Shown here piece after piece: positions 46,801 through 57,700 of a DNA stretch of 64,000 bases (its first letter is position 1; every line of letters starts with the position of its first letter). The DNA is taken from assembly GCA_030440445.1 (NCBI GenBank), contig CP098529.1:34094-98093 (forward strand), given 5' to 3'. A program made the position numbers and the translations under genes. The notes below the pieces were generated by a model that worked only from the letters and a program-made list of their open reading frames with translations, had not been told where the DNA came from and ran no database searches. The stretch comes from Halomonas sp. KG2. GTDB taxonomy: Bacteria > Pseudomonadota > Gammaproteobacteria > Pseudomonadales > Halomonadaceae.

Positions 46801-49800
46801 CCTCGTCCACTTCATTGCTGATAATCCAACGCACACCCGCATCGGCCACCAATTCCACGTGCCGTTGCGACGGATCACCCGGCTCTAACAACAACAGCAC
46901 TGCACCACTGCGCACCACACCCAGCACCGCCTGCACCAATTGCGGCGAGTGTTCCAGCAACACCGCCACCACTTCGCCCGCGCATACCCCCTGCTGTACT
47001 AAGTGTACCGCCAGCGCCTCGGCCCCATCACTTAACTGCTGCCAGCTGACATCTGCCTGATCCTCATCGCCATACACCGCTACCGCCGGGCCCTGACGCT
47101 TGACTTGTTGCTGCCACAGTGACCACAGCGTTCCGGCCGGCCACTCCTGCCGATCTCCTTGCCAGACCGACACATCGGCCTGCTTTGCCACTTGCGCCGT
47201 TTGCCACCCTATCTGACCCAACTGCCGAGCCGGCTCCACACACAACATTTGACGTAATACCTCGCACAACCCCTGTATCACCGCTTGCGCCAGGCGATCG
47301 CCCACCCGCGCCTGCGCGTACGTGGCCACTACCTCCAGACCTTCAGACTGCGGCGAGATCCACACCTCCAGCGCTGTACGATGCGTCACGCCTTCCCGAC
47401 CATCCAGGCCCTGCGGCTGCAACCGCAGACCTTGCACTTCATATTGCGCCTGATACAATTGCTCATTGCACACAAGGCCCACTTCGAACAGTGGGTGCCG
47501 CCCCGGCTCGCGCGGCGGATTCAGCTGTTCCACAACCCGTTCAAACGGCACATGCTGCCATTCAAAGTCCTGCATCACCTGCAATTGCGTGCGCTCCAGC
47601 GCCTGACTCAGTGACTCACCCTCATCATATTTAAAACGCAGCACCAACGGGTTCACGAACGTGCCCACCGTGTGTGAGAACGGCGCATACACCCGATTGG
47701 CCGCGTACGTCCCGAATGCCACGTCGCCACCTTGGCGCAACCGCCCCAGCACCAGTTGCAGCCCCAGCGCGTATACCGTAAATGCGGTCACACCATGATC
47801 TCGCGCCAGCTTTTGCAGCTCCTGCCGCTCCCCTTCACTCAGCTGTTGCGCATACAGCCCGCTGGTCTCATCGCTCGCATGTATATCCATATACGGTAAC
47901 GCCAGCGGCTGTAGATCGCTCAGACGGCGGCTCCAGTACGACAGTCCCGGCTCTATTTGCTGCGCAAACGCCTCGCTCTGCTCCCAGCGGCTGTAGCGCA
48001 CGTAATCATGCTCCACTGGCGCCAGTGACTGCCCCGCGTACAGCGCCATCAGCTCCTGCACCAAAACCTCTGTAGCCACACCATCAAGCACCGCATGGTG
48101 CACCGTCAGATAAAACACATGTTCCTGCGAGGACAGTCGGATCAGCCCCGCCCGGTATGGTACATGACAGCCTAGATCCAGAGTCGTGCTCGCCTGATCG
48201 CGCAGTCTCTGATCCAAACGCTGCTGCCGCTCGGGATCATTGAAGCCTTGCAGATCCTCATACGCCAATTGCACCGCCTCATCGACAAGCTCCACGCACG
48301 CCTGACCCGATTCGTCCTGCACAATATACGAGCGCAGGATCGTGTGGCGCTCGATCAACTCAACAAAACTAGCCTCAAAGCGCGAACGCTGAAGTGGGCC
48401 ATGCAAGGTAAAGCGCAGCGGGATCAGATACTGCGTTCCATGTGGGTCCAGCTGAGATAACATCCACAGACGGCGCTGTGCAAACGATAGCGGGATAGGG
48501 TCTGACCTCTCATATACCTGCTCCCAGTATCCTAGGAGAACCCCACCATCTTGCTGCGATATACACTGAGCCATCAATGCCAGTACCGGATGTGTCAGCA
48601 CCTGACCTATGCGCACATCCACACCCAAACGCTCACGGATCAGCACAACCAATCTGACCGCCAGCAATGAGTCCCCTCCTAGCATGAAGAAGTTATCCTG
48701 CGCACTATTCACCTGTACGCCTAGCAACTGCTCCCATAACTGGCCCAGCTCACGCTCGCCCTCTCTGAGCTCGCGCGACTGCGGATGCTGAGTTCGCAGC
48801 TGCTTCGCCGTCAGGTCTCGCAATTCCTCCATATCCACCTTGCCATGGCCCGTCAGCGGCAACTGATCCAGTTGTAACCACACCCCCGGTACCATCGCAG
48901 ATGGCAACTGCGCCGCCGCCTGCTCATGCAGACGCTCGCGCGACTGCGGCTGCTCTCCTGGCTGCAACACCAGCGCCGCCGCCAGCCTTAACTCATACAC
49001 ATACACCAGCGCACGACGTACCTGCGGCCAACCCTCCAGTACCGACTGCACCTCCCCACTCTCGATTCGGTTACCCCGCACCTTGAGCTGACCGTCCGCC
49101 CTACCCACAAACTCGATCTGGCCGTCCGGATGGTAATACCCTAGGTCCTGTGTCAGATACAAACGCTCACCCGTCTGCACATCAAATACAAACCGCTCGG
49201 CCGTCAGAGCCACATCGTTTACATACCCCCGTGCTAACGAGATCCCGCTACAATACATTTCTCCCGTCACCCAGTCAGGACACGCCTGCATCCGCTCATC
49301 CAGGATCCGATAACCGCAATTAGGCAGCGGAACCCCATAGGGCACACTGCGCCACTCATCTGACAGCGGACCGACCGGCGCCGATATATTCCACATCGTC
49401 GTCTCCGTGGGACCGCCCACGCTGTACAACCGCGCCTGCGGCGCCGCCAACATCAACCTCTCATATAAACGGCCCGCTACCCAATCTCCACCTACCAGTA
49501 CTGTTCGCAGACTCTCATACCGCCAATTGCTCACCTGGCCCCATGACAGCAACATCTCTACCGCCGCCGGCACACTCACCCAGCAGTTCAGCGCATACTC
49601 ATGCACCAACTCACTCCAGCATTGCGGATCCGTGCGTTTGGCTTGCTCTGGCAACACCAGCAATCCACCCGACAGCGGCACGCCCAACACGTCATACACT
49701 GACATGTCATGGTGCAATGCCGTCAAACCTAGCGCTCGCACTGGATACGAAAATACAAAGCGCTTCGCACTCTGATCCAGCGCATTGAGCACTCCTGCTT

Positions 49801-51769
49801 GCTCGATCTGCACCCCCTTTGGCTGACCCGTCGAGCCCGATGTGTACATTACATATACTAGATCCTGACCTGTCGTCTGCCAGCCCGCCAGCTGCTCATC
49901 GGCCAGCACCGTAGAGTGGCAATAGCCAGCCTGCCACTCATCAATACGCAGTGTCTCGAACTCTGGCGAGACCTGCGATTGCGTCTGTGCATCCACCAGC
50001 ACTTGATTGACCCCCGCATCACGTAGAATCGAGTCCAGTCGCGCCTGCGGCTGCGCCAGATCAAGCGGTAGGTAGGCTGCCCCTGAGGCCAGCACCCCAT
50101 ATACTGCCACCAATTGCTGCACTCCTTTGGGCAGCAATACTCCTATTAGCGGCTGCACTTTCCCGTCATTTTTCAATGACGAATCATTCAATAGCTGCAG
50201 ATAACTACCCAGTTGTGCGCTCTGTGCATGCAGTTGCCCATAAGTTAGGCGCTCGCTACCACACACCGCCACCAGCTGATCATCATCGGCACGCTTGTCC
50301 ATATTTTCCACGAACTGACGATACACCGGCCGGCTGTCGTACGCCTGCCTCTGATCATTGAGCTTCGCGCGCACCGCCTTCTGTTCGTCAGGCAAATCCA
50401 CCGCCTGTTGCGACTGCAGCAACGCTTCACAACGCTGCGGTACACACAGACCTTGCAGCAATACGCACCAGGCCGTAAACATCTGCTCTATCACACCCGG
50501 ATGGAAACGCGAGGCTACGTAATCCCAGTTCACATACAGACCATCGCTCACAAAATAATACTGACAGTCCAACCATACTTGTGGCGTCTGCGTGATCTCC
50601 CGCGTCAAACTCCCGAAACGTTCCAGGGTGAATCCGTCAGCAGCCGAGGTGAACACGATCGGCATCGCCATCGTCTCCACACGACCATTCAATCGTGATA
50701 TTTCTCTTAGAAGTCGCACGCCAGACACACGACTGTGATCAAGCGCCTGCCACAAATCTTCCTGGATCCGCTTGAGCCGATCACCCAGCGTAGCGCCTTG
50801 CTGCCGATCCACACTCAGCAACGAGAACGTCGCAAACTCGCCCATCACTGAATTGATCTGCTCATGCACCTGCGGACGGTTAAAGCGTGGTATGTTCAGA
50901 GTAAATCGTGGCGTACTGCTCCAGCGCCCCAGCACTTCAGCATACGTGCCTAGTAATAAGCCATTGACCGTCATCCCCAGCGACTGCGCTAGCTCGCGCA
51001 ACTGCTGCGTCTGCTGCGCATTAAATTGATGCGCCTGACGCTCAAAATGGCCCAACTCCAGTGCAAGCTCACTTCTGACCGGCAACGCCGGCGGACCCGC
51101 CAGGTCCGCCACACGTTCACGCCAGTACGCCAGCTCCGACTCATAGGCATCTCCCTGTTCCTGCTGTCGCGACCACAATACATAATCGCGAAACGTCAGC
51201 TCCAGCGGCGCCAGTTCAGTCTCAGGATGAAGATAGAGGCAATTAAGCTCTGCAAACAGAACCTGGATACTGCGGCCATCGATGCACCAAGTATCAATAC
51301 TGAATGCGATCCTGCTTTTATTTTCTTCATCCAGTACACGGATCTCAAATTGAGGCCACACAGCCAGATCAAAATGCTTGTGCGCCAGATCACGCCGTGT
51401 AGCTTCGATCATGCGATCCCGCGACGATATATCCAGCTTAAGCAGAGAATGGCGATCTATCGTATACTCAGGCACTACCTCCAACACTTGCTGATAGCCA
51501 TCAGGCCTTGCAATCACGCGCAGCATATCGTGTCTGTGCAACAACATATCCCAGGCACGATGAAAACGTGCGAAATCAAGATTGTCGACTTCGTATTCCA
51601 GATAGATATGCATGGCCGCCGCATCCTCGCGGCCGATCCAGTATGCCTGTTGCATATCCGTCATCGGGAAGGATTCAAACCGCCCAGTCGGATTGATATC
51701 AATGCTTTTCGCTGCGGAATTCGCCACTTTCCGGGAACAGGCAATTCGATCCAGCAGATCCCGTTTCAT
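40832..51769 (-). CDS. Giant NRPS 2: Cy-A-T-C-A-T-C-AL-KR-T
   Basis: 3,645 aa. Approximate domains: heterocyclisation Cy (30-460, with FPMTDMQQAYWIGR and the DxxxxDxxS motif DTWCIDGRS near 157); A1 (490-990, YTSGSTGQPKGV near 640, SVGGPTETTMWN); T1 (GGDSLL near 1029); C (HHAVLDG near 1224); A2 (core near 1699, SFVDIYGELLG, VYGSSEVSADV); T2 (GGHSL near 2100); C (MHHIIADGWS near 2290); acyl-ligase AL (TAGSTGRSKC near 2765, NWLPFDHIVP); KR (LITGGGGALA near 3300, YAYAN); T3 (LGATSIS near 3567). By-eye specificity residues are A1 D-M-Y-V-L-G-V-M-W-K, partly Cys-like, and A2 V-D-G-T-F-S-V-A-D-K, beta-alanine-like. No TE. A very basic C-terminal tail may dock the next protein. It overlaps giant NRPS 1 by 4 bp (ATGA). 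Confidence 0.93.
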   Translation of the reverse strand: MKRDLLDRIACSRKVANSAAKSIDINPTGRFESFPMTDMQQAYWIGREDAAAMHIYLEYEVDNLDFARFHRAWDMLLHRHDMLRVIARPDGYQQVLEVVPEYTIDRHSLLKLDISSRDRMIEATRRDLAHKHFDLAVWPQFEIRVLDEENKSRIAFSIDTWCIDGRSIQVLFAELNCLYLHPETELAPLELTFRDYVLWSRQQEQGDAYESELAYWRERVADLAGPPALPVRSELALELGHFERQAHQFNAQQTQQLRELAQSLGMTVNGLLLGTYAEVLGRWSSTPRFTLNIPRFNRPQVHEQINSVMGEFATFSLLSVDRQQGATLGDRLKRIQEDLWQALDHSRVSGVRLLREISRLNGRVETMAMPIVFTSAADGFTLERFGSLTREITQTPQVWLDCQYYFVSDGLYVNWDYVASRFHPGVIEQMFTAWCVLLQGLCVPQRCEALLQSQQAVDLPDEQKAVRAKLNDQRQAYDSRPVYRQFVENMDKRADDDQLVAVCGSERLTYGQLHAQSAQLGSYLQLLNDSSLKNDGKVQPLIGVLLPKGVQQLVAVYGVLASGAAYLPLDLAQPQARLDSILRDAGVNQVLVDAQTQSQVSPEFETLRIDEWQAGYCHSTVLADEQLAGWQTTGQDLVYVMYTSGSTGQPKGVQIEQAGVLNALDQSAKRFVFSYPVRALGLTALHHDMSVYDVLGVPLSGGLLVLPEQAKRTDPQCWSELVHEYALNCWVSVPAAVEMLLSWGQVSNWRYESLRTVLVGGDWVAGRLYERLMLAAPQARLYSVGGPTETTMWNISAPVGPLSDEWRSVPYGVPLPNCGYRILDERMQACPDWVTGEMYCSGISLARGYVNDVALTAERFVFDVQTGERLYLTQDLGYYHPDGQIEFVGRADGQLKVRGNRIESGEVQSVLEGWPQVRRALVYVYELRLAAALVLQPGEQPQSRERLHEQAAAQLPSAMVPGVWLQLDQLPLTGHGKVDMEELRDLTAKQLRTQHPQSRELREGERELGQLWEQLLGVQVNSAQDNFFMLGGDSLLAVRLVVLIRERLGVDVRIGQVLTHPVLALMAQCISQQDGGVLLGYWEQVYERSDPIPLSFAQRRLWMLSQLDPHGTQYLIPLRFTLHGPLQRSRFEASFVELIERHTILRSYIVQDESGQACVELVDEAVQLAYEDLQGFNDPERQQRLDQRLRDQASTTLDLGCHVPYRAGLIRLSSQEHVFYLTVHHAVLDGVATEVLVQELMALYAGQSLAPVEHDYVRYSRWEQSEAFAQQIEPGLSYWSRRLSDLQPLALPYMDIHASDETSGLYAQQLSEGERQELQKLARDHGVTAFTVYALGLQLVLGRLRQGGDVAFGTYAANRVYAPFSHTVGTFVNPLVLRFKYDEGESLSQALERTQLQVMQDFEWQHVPFERVVEQLNPPREPGRHPLFEVGLVCNEQLYQAQYEVQGLRLQPQGLDGREGVTHRTALEVWISPQSEGLEVVATYAQARVGDRLAQAVIQGLCEVLRQMLCVEPARQLGQIGWQTAQVAKQADVSVWQGDRQEWPAGTLWSLWQQQVKRQGPAVAVYGDEDQADVSWQQLSDGAEALAVHLVQQGVCAGEVVAVLLEHSPQLVQAVLGVVRSGAVLLLLEPGDPSQRHVELVADAGVRWIISNEVDEAQAAGLEQQNWVALPEEEPQLQALLAEREVLSGRVESEVLYWVYTSGSTGQPKAVQGSVRGFINRLYWMGRQYGVQAGERALLKTSVSFVDIYGELLGNLLEGVALVVASDARRRDPAGLLWRLREGQVDRLTVTPSLLQALCEQLDQDGVAGQAVAPLSLRLVFSSGEALSWSLVRQARASLGSGLRLVNVYGSSEVSADVAAYEVGHEEQEDASVVSGLVPVGQLMSNVKARIVGQEGLVQWPGLVGRLQLGGVALSPGYAGKARRAESMFYENEGERWFDTGDEVIRNARGELIVLGRRDAQVKLRGIRIDLQGLDVQVAGVAGVRQSLSAVIDTGGGPVLGVLVVVQGGATQQAVRVALQQQLPAPMVPGIIEVVQQLPRLSTGKPDRGQAAALLQQALQCEQDEQQALTPLQQRIEQIWRTLLQREQPIGAHQNFFTLGGHSLMLARLASRLRIEFKADVSMGELMNATTIASQSAQVEKNISNTADILPLVERPTVFPLSENQLGLWTYQQSRPDAASYNMTFVLRMHGCLNLQQFSVALNLLVKRHEALRYRFVEQRNEAGLVEPALKIEPDVWLMPEYRRISGDLQEESEIEAARLSAQPFDLEQGPLLRVSLLQAEQDSYACVLSMHHIIADGWSVGVLLQDLAILYEGRAPDEMAFQLVDYEAWRRSWLGDVERQQRLASFWHDYLAQLPGRLEFSILPDLPDGVSVYESATLVQTLDKQWATVLPEICRQRSNEIYDVVLAAFSLALHELTKRQDLVIGTVLAARHLHPELEKMVGFLANTVPVRTAVDDTMPLQVFFDGVVERRRQALQHQDIPFGALQNLQRGSDPLIEVLCIHQNVPYAGFSLPGVQCEVESVQVGETKFPLNLQTLHDGEKLVVHFEYARAYFAESTIMRMLATMQRFLRIYCDTLLEHKTVGDLLLAPYALTRGGAIRLPESRPRNLPQALARTVEKYPDHGITIIDEQGTEVLTYARLDRLARDYAGRLNRAGVNEGDPVILVAGGIRHYLITLWGAILLGAIPVTVAAPIGMDAQACLDKLEATWETLAHPLVIAPACDPKVWRVLLRECPGFRIVDPRQLGEAPPVTLADPQPETTAFFQLTAGSTGRSKCIEERHEAVLAYMEMTSQARNYDADQRTLNWLPFDHIVPILTFHLRDIYLGRDQVHVDTGYILQQPLRWMQLMSDLKVTHGWAPNFAFHLAVQALDAVDSDSSVDLGHVRELLNAGEMVTQATQDAFRRSAGRFGLAPEGLVASFGMAECCTCITYATPQEHEVRSDSLSLAGNGMQVGASSFASLGKVIPGMDIRIIDDNCQLLREYQVGKFQLKGLSLMRGYHNAREINDSAYTHDGWFDTGDNGFIANGCLYLTGREKEVLIVNGINYFCFDLEEKVQSVTGIMPTYVAALSWRDVDQEAVAICYVPVEGTTSTRAIDDRIRDILVRETGLVPKKIVALARHGFQKTTSGKIQRVQMAQKLLQNALPRYQDSGQAVPLRQAYWQTWTPPKQPDEMQYADIVVWEADASFDMQQLPGCLRDLSRQFAATSGVHSPTPTRLLRVMLSEKPQGHYWGLFGLLNSYCAENPGWKVQMIQRSSAADAASEWPVQAGWFRQTTEGWACLTLGEAAAVQITATQPQNVLITGGGGALAWLLAQDYVERGATVWLLGRSDAPPWLDDGQPQAQMHWIRDDLSMVRQTSQRLEEALPEGTTFDVICHLAGTMETGLSSQLEDNALIRTMRAKVEGLEVLRKALKMSQKSAPAQWVLYGSVVAACGFPLSGAYAYANGALLDMAHSMRAEGEQVCWLGWSAWRGVGMSRNGLDAGQLASHGLHLLEPEQARLHHWRLAGTNDDFFIGIEGLAALPGVTVSPSLGDKSPILSISECRERIENALKAVLSLEKVQADDHFFDLGATSISLVQIQRHLRERGQITLDVAVLLQYPTVTRLTQYMAQGESDMQTVTLSARKSDVRRRRTARSSVKTPKRGQ
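45440..48697. repeat. Long direct repeat A, copy 1 (with 56527-59784)
   Basis: 3,258 bp covering T2, the A2 adenylation domain, the preceding C domain and part of T1 of giant NRPS 2. Every part I compared matches 56527-59784 at a constant offset of 11087, with only two substitutions noticed (48592 and 48674). Both edges are sharp, falling in carrier-domain sequence. Confidence 0.93.
48650..51227. repeat. Long direct repeat B, copy 1 (with 61423-64000)
   Basis: 2,578 bp covering most of T1, the A1 domain and the C-terminal half of the Cy domain. It matches 61423-64000 at a constant offset of 12773, and the match still runs at the window edge. The offset change from repeat A (11087) equals 1,686 bp, the size of the extra C-T module. 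Confidence 0.93.
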
Positions 51770-54700
51770 TCCATGCCCTCCTGTGACGAATGCCGTGACT
51801 TGAGGCGCTTCAAACGCACCTTTCTTTTAGCCGATGCATCTGCGGTCTGCGACTGACCATCCCGGGAAACCACCTTTGGTTCTGATATGTTGACCGAGGT
51901 GCCATAACGTTGAAACAAATAATCGGCCAGCGACAGGACAGTGGGTCTGCCGATCAGCGTTCCCACATCTACTTCCATGTCAAGAGACTTCTGAATCCGC
52001 CGGCGATAGCGCACGATTTCGATCGACCCTCCCCCCTGCTCGAACAAGCTGATCTCCGGCTGCACCTGCCGGTCCAGGATATCTTCAAGAAGCGAGGTCA
52101 ATTTGTCGACAATGTCATGTCGGCCCAGTCCGCTGCCGTTTGCGTTAACCGTCTCGTTCGCTCCGGACCGAGAGGAATTCAAGTCCTGCTCTTTTGCGAT
52201 GCCGATCAGATAATCTCCCGGTGCAGCGTATAACCGATTGAGTTGGGCCATGCCCTGTTCCAACTCAATCACCTGAAACCCTCTGGCAAATACCTCTGCG
52301 CTATCAACCTGACTGCCCATGCCTACGTTGGACCAATTGCTCCAACCCAACCAGCTCGCCACCCAGCCTTCGCTACGCAACTTATCGGCCATACCCAATA
52401 GTGCGCCATTGGCGCCCGCATATGACACAGAGAACGGATCACCATACATACCTGCCACCGATCCAAATAAGATCCACCGGGTACATTGCCGAATATCAGG
52501 CCAGTTTTTTTCTAGGGCCGCCTTCAGTATCTGTACCGCCACAGACTTGGGGCGGTCTGCGCGAATCAGTTGTTGAGCCTCCAGACGCGGCGGTAATGCG
52601 GTTTCGTAAACGCCTGCCAAGTGCAATATAATATCCGGACACGTATTACCCAAAACTGCCGCCAGCCTCTTAGCAGTGCGGTCTGAGTCACACATATCAT
52701 CCTGAATCCACACCTGCCGGTCTGCGTCGTCGGGGTCGCACCAATCGGGGCACTGCCCACGGCCAAGCAGAATCACACGATGACCGCAAGACAATTCACT
52801 TGCGGCAAGTTGACGCGCCAGTGCTCCTGCACCGCCGGTAATCAACGTCACTTTGGCACTTGTTGCTGGTTGCCTGCTTGGCGTCGACAGGTCGGCATCG
52901 GTTTGCTCCAGTCTGGTCAGGCCGCTAGCGGTAACCCGATATCTTCCTGTCTCATTTTCCACCGGCCACAGCAGAGATCTATCTGCCGACCGTTGCAGGA
53001 CCACACAATGCGAATTCGCGTCAAGTGGCAAGCTGCGAAGAAGGCCGTACAGTCTGGCTGCATCCACACTATCCTGAGCATCAACAATTGCACACAAGGC
53101 ATAGACCTGTGCACTATTGATATCCGACAGAACACGCAGCAACTTCGCCAGCTTCTCTGGATCCGCGTAGATTTCTGGGCCAAAAACCAGTCCCAGTCCG
53201 GAGTGCGTAGCGATTTCACGGCCCAGTGCATCTATCGTCAACGGCGACATCTGTAGACCAGAAAGCGGCACGTCACCGATGACTCTCCATTGCCCCGCCG
53301 TAGGATAATCGGACGAAGGAACTTGTATCCATGTCAGCGAACGTATTCCCGGCTCACCTTGGGTTTGGTTCGCCTTATTGGCTGCATCGGTCGGCGGCCT
53401 CTCCTGCTCCAGAGCAATCAGTGAACCGTCCGCCAGCGCTTTGGCCATTTGCAACCGCTGTATTTTTCCGCTAGTAGTCTTCAAAAAACGATTCCGTGCA
53501 ACCGGTACCACCTGGGCCGGATAAAGACCTGCCTCGGCAATCAGCGTTTCACGGACTTGCCGGTTGACCGCTTGCAAGTCGGCGCCTTCGCGAGGAACAT
53601 AGCAAATAGCGACCGTTTCTTGTTCGCCCTCATGCCAGCTGAGCGCGGTCACAAACGTTGGCTCTACTTCTGCAATTTTCTCGACCCGTTCTTCCAGGTC
53701 ATGGCACACGTAATTTACACCATTGACTATAAGAACTTCCTTGCTTCGACCCGTCAGATAAAGACAGCCATCAGCAACAAACCCGTTATCTCCAGTATCA
53801 AACCAGCCATCTTCACTGAACGAAGCTGCATTGACTTCGGGAAGATTCAAATAACCACGCGTAACTGTCGGGCCACTAATCTGGAATCGCCCCACCTGAT
53901 ATTCCTTGAGTACGGCACCGTCCTCTCCCGTGATGCGAATACCTACGCCCGGAATAACCCGACCACATGAAGCAAATCTAGTGATGCCTGCCTGGACTGT
54001 ATCCTGGGCGAATTCAAGTCGCGACACGGAAATCTCCGGGTCCCGATCTGTGCCATAAGTAATGCATGTGCAGGCTTCCGCCATACCAAAGCTGGGTGTG
54101 ATTGCCTCCCGCTTCAAACCGAAGACAGCTGCAGTATCCCGAAAATCAGCAATGGTGCGATTTGATACCGCTTCGCCGCCATTCATGCATTCCACGACGT
54201 GGGATAGATCCAGCTCAAGTCCTGTGGCTCGTTTCATGGCCTTGGTCACAAGCTTATACCCGAAATTGGGAGACCAGGTATGCGTGATCTTCCGATCCGA
54301 CAGCAACCGCATCCACAATAAAGGGTCATCCAGGATCAGCGAATTGGCTATATGGGTCTGGTTCCTTCCCAGAAAAATATCGCGCAGATGATAAGTCAGG
54401 AGCGGTCCGATATGGTCGAAGGGCAACCAGTTCAACGAACACTGTCCGGCAACATAATCCTGCCCCAGACTGCTCAGTGTCATGAAGGCGAGCAGAGACT
54501 CGTGACGTTCGTCAATGCACTTCGATTTGCCAGTACTGCCTGCCGACAGCTGGTAGAAAGCCGTGGCTGTAGGTTCCGGATCGGCAGGGCCGATCGGGTT
54601 GTCGTCCAACATCTCCAGATCAACCACACGCATCTGCGGATACTGCCCCAGCAGAGGCGCAAGACGTGCAAGGATATCAGAATCGGCTAGCACCAGCGGC

Positions 54701-57700
54701 TGGCCCAGCGTTTCCCAGGCATGAATGAGCTTTCCGGCCTTTTCAGGATCTGAATAGTCGTCGTTCGCCGCGACCGTAACCGGAACCGCGCCACTATAAA
54801 AGGCGCCCCAGATCCCATGCACATAAGGAACAAACCAGCCAGCAAGCACAATTACAGGTATTGTGGGCTCCACTCCTGCACCACGGATGCGGCCGCCATA
54901 TTTTGCCGCACGCTCCCTCAAATCATCATAGGTAATATGGGACTCGCCCTTTTCTTCGATAAACGATATCCCTTTCCCGGGATAACGGCTTGCGGTACGA
55001 ACCAACATCTGCCATAGATTGCGGGGGGTATCCGCAGGAAAATCTACCTGACGCCCCTGCAACAAGGCGGGACGTGCAGCAAACAATTGCAAGTCAGCTA
55101 GGATAACCTGGGAGGACGTAGCAATGGCACGCAAAACTTCTGTATAGGCTTTCAGAAAACGCACCGCAGTCCCCTCATTAAAGAGCGAAGAAGCATAGTC
55201 CAGCTGGATATCTAGTATGTTTCCTCGATCGACGATCTGGATACATAGCTCGAAAATTACTTCAGAGGTCAGTTCCTGCGGCCGAAAATTCATGCGGACG
55301 TCACCAAGCGTCATCGCCTCATCGGACAAGATATTTTGGTACACACACGCCGTCTGTATCACAGGCATGTAGTGCTCGGATCGGGCATGGCCCGCAGCTT
55401 TAACGATTTTATTAAAGGGATGATCCTGATGTTCCAGTGCCTTTACGATAGATGTATCCAAAGCATCTAGATTGTCCTGAATATTGAGCTGCGAATCGAC
55501 TGTACCTCGCAATGCAATGGTGTTGGCCAAAAAATCTACAATGTGTTCCAGTTCTGGCAAAGTGCGACCGGCGACAACCGCCCCGGTCACGATGTCGGCA
55601 CCGGCACCCGACTCAGCCAACGTCATCATGAAAGCAGCTGCCAATATTTGATACAGCCCCGATCCCCGCTGACTAGCTATGGTGCGCAGCTTCTTGGTTA
55701 TCGTTGCATCGAGTTCATGATGAAGCGAATGTCCCTCCAGTAAGTGACTGGATTCGCGAGCCCGGTCCAACGGCAAGTCAATACATTCAGGTGCATCGCG
55801 CAAATAGTCGCTCCAGAACGCAGCCAGTTTTTTGCGCCGGAGCTGGCTGGCTTCACTGCGCAGCCATGCGCTGTAATCCAGACCCTGGACCGATAAGGTG
55901 TCCAAGGTACCGCCCCGATAACACCTGTCCAGGTCACGTAATATCACATCGACCGACCAGCCATCGGCAATGATATGATGCATGCACAAGATCAGCACAG
56001 CGTGTTGACTGCTTTGTTGCGCAATATCAACCGGTGTCAGCAATGCGGCTTTGAACAAAGGAGGGCGCGCCAGATCGAAAGGCTGTCCTGCCAGTTCCGT
56101 AAAGACCTGGTCTACCTCTTGCTCCAGGTCAAGCACTTCCCGGTAATCAAGATTGACCCAGGCAAAATTCTGTACCTGTCTTTGTGGTTCATCATCTGCT
56201 TCCACGAATTGGGTACGCAACGCTTCATGGCGCCTGACCAGGTGTGTAAGGGCCATGGCTAGACGATCGGGTTGTACCTCGCCATGCAGGTCAAACGCGT
56301 AGACCATATTGTTCGCCAAATCCCTACCGCCATTGCGTTGTCGCAAGTACCAAAGTCGCTGCTGATTTTCAGATAGAGAATGACTAAGCGAGCGGTCTGT
56401 CAGCGCCCATACAATTTGTCCTGTGTTCTTTCTTTTCTCCAGTAACATCGCCTGCTCGGCAATCGTGGGTAGAGAAAGCAAGTCACCCAAATGAACCTGA
56501 CATTGGAACGACTGGCCCAGGCGAGCAGCCAGTCGAGCGAGCATGAGGGAGTGGCCACCCAGTGTAAAAAAGTTCTGATGTGCACCGATCGGCTGCTCGC
56601 GTTGCAACAGCGTGCGCCAGATTTGTTCGATACGCTGCTGCAATGGCGTCAATGCCTGCTGCTCATCCTGTTCGCACTGCAACGCCTGCTGTAACAGCGC
56701 CGCCGCCTGACCGCGATCCGGCTTACCCGTACTTAGCCGCGGTAACTGTTGCACCACCTCAATAATTCCCGGCACCATTGGGGCCGGCAGTTGCTGTTGC
56801 AACGCAACGCGCACCGCCTGCTGCGTCGCTCCGCCCTGCACTACCACCAGTACACCCAACACCGGCCCGCCGCCTGTGTCTATTACCGCAGACAACGACT
56901 GGCGCACGCCGGCCACTCCAGCAACCTGTACATCCAGTCCCTGCAAATCTATCCGGATGCCCCGCAACTTGACCTGCGCATCGCGACGGCCCAGTACTAT
57001 CAGCTCTCCCCGTGCGTTGCGTATCACCTCATCGCCTGTGTCGAACCAGCGCTCACCTTCATTTTCATAAAACATCGACTCGGCCCGCCGAGCCTTACCC
57101 GCATACCCTGGCGAGAGTGCCACCCCCCCAAGCTGCAGCCGGCCAACCAACCCCGGCCACTGCACCAGGCCTTCCTGGCCCACGATCCGTGCCTTAACAT
57201 TACTCATCAGCTGGCCCACAGGTACCAGCCCGCTGACCACACTCGCGTCCTCCTGTTCTTCATGGCCTACTTCATAGGCTGCCACATCAGCGCTCACTTC
57301 TGAGGAACCATACACGTTGACTAGCCGCAATCCGCTGCCCAGGCTTGCCCGCGCCTGGCGCACTAGTGACCAACTCAGTGCCTCGCCGCTGCTGAACACT
57401 AGCCGCAGCGACAACGGTGCCACTGCCTGGCCTGCCACTCCATCCTGATCCAGCTGCTCGCACAACGCCTGCAGTAGGCTGGGCGTCACAGTCAAACGAT
57501 CCACTTGGCCCTCGCGCAAGCGCCATAACAGCCCCGCTGGATCGCGCCGGCGCGCATCACTCGCCACCACCAGCGCCACCCCTTCGAGCAGGTTGCCCAG
57601 CAGCTCACCATAAATATCCACGAAACTGACCGAGGTCTTGAGCAGTGCTCGCTCACCCGCCTGCACCCCGTACTGTCGACCCATCCAGTACAGCCGGTTT

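Noticed and set aside
45493..49086. Many plus-strand ORFs of 60-184 codons inside the giant NRPS genes (for example 45662-46216 and 47119-47634), repeated around 56580-61859
   Set aside because: They are antisense shadows of GC-rich adenylation and condensation domains, with low-complexity Pro/Ala/Thr/Arg composition and no ribosome sites. They are duplicated only because the NRPS DNA is duplicated.
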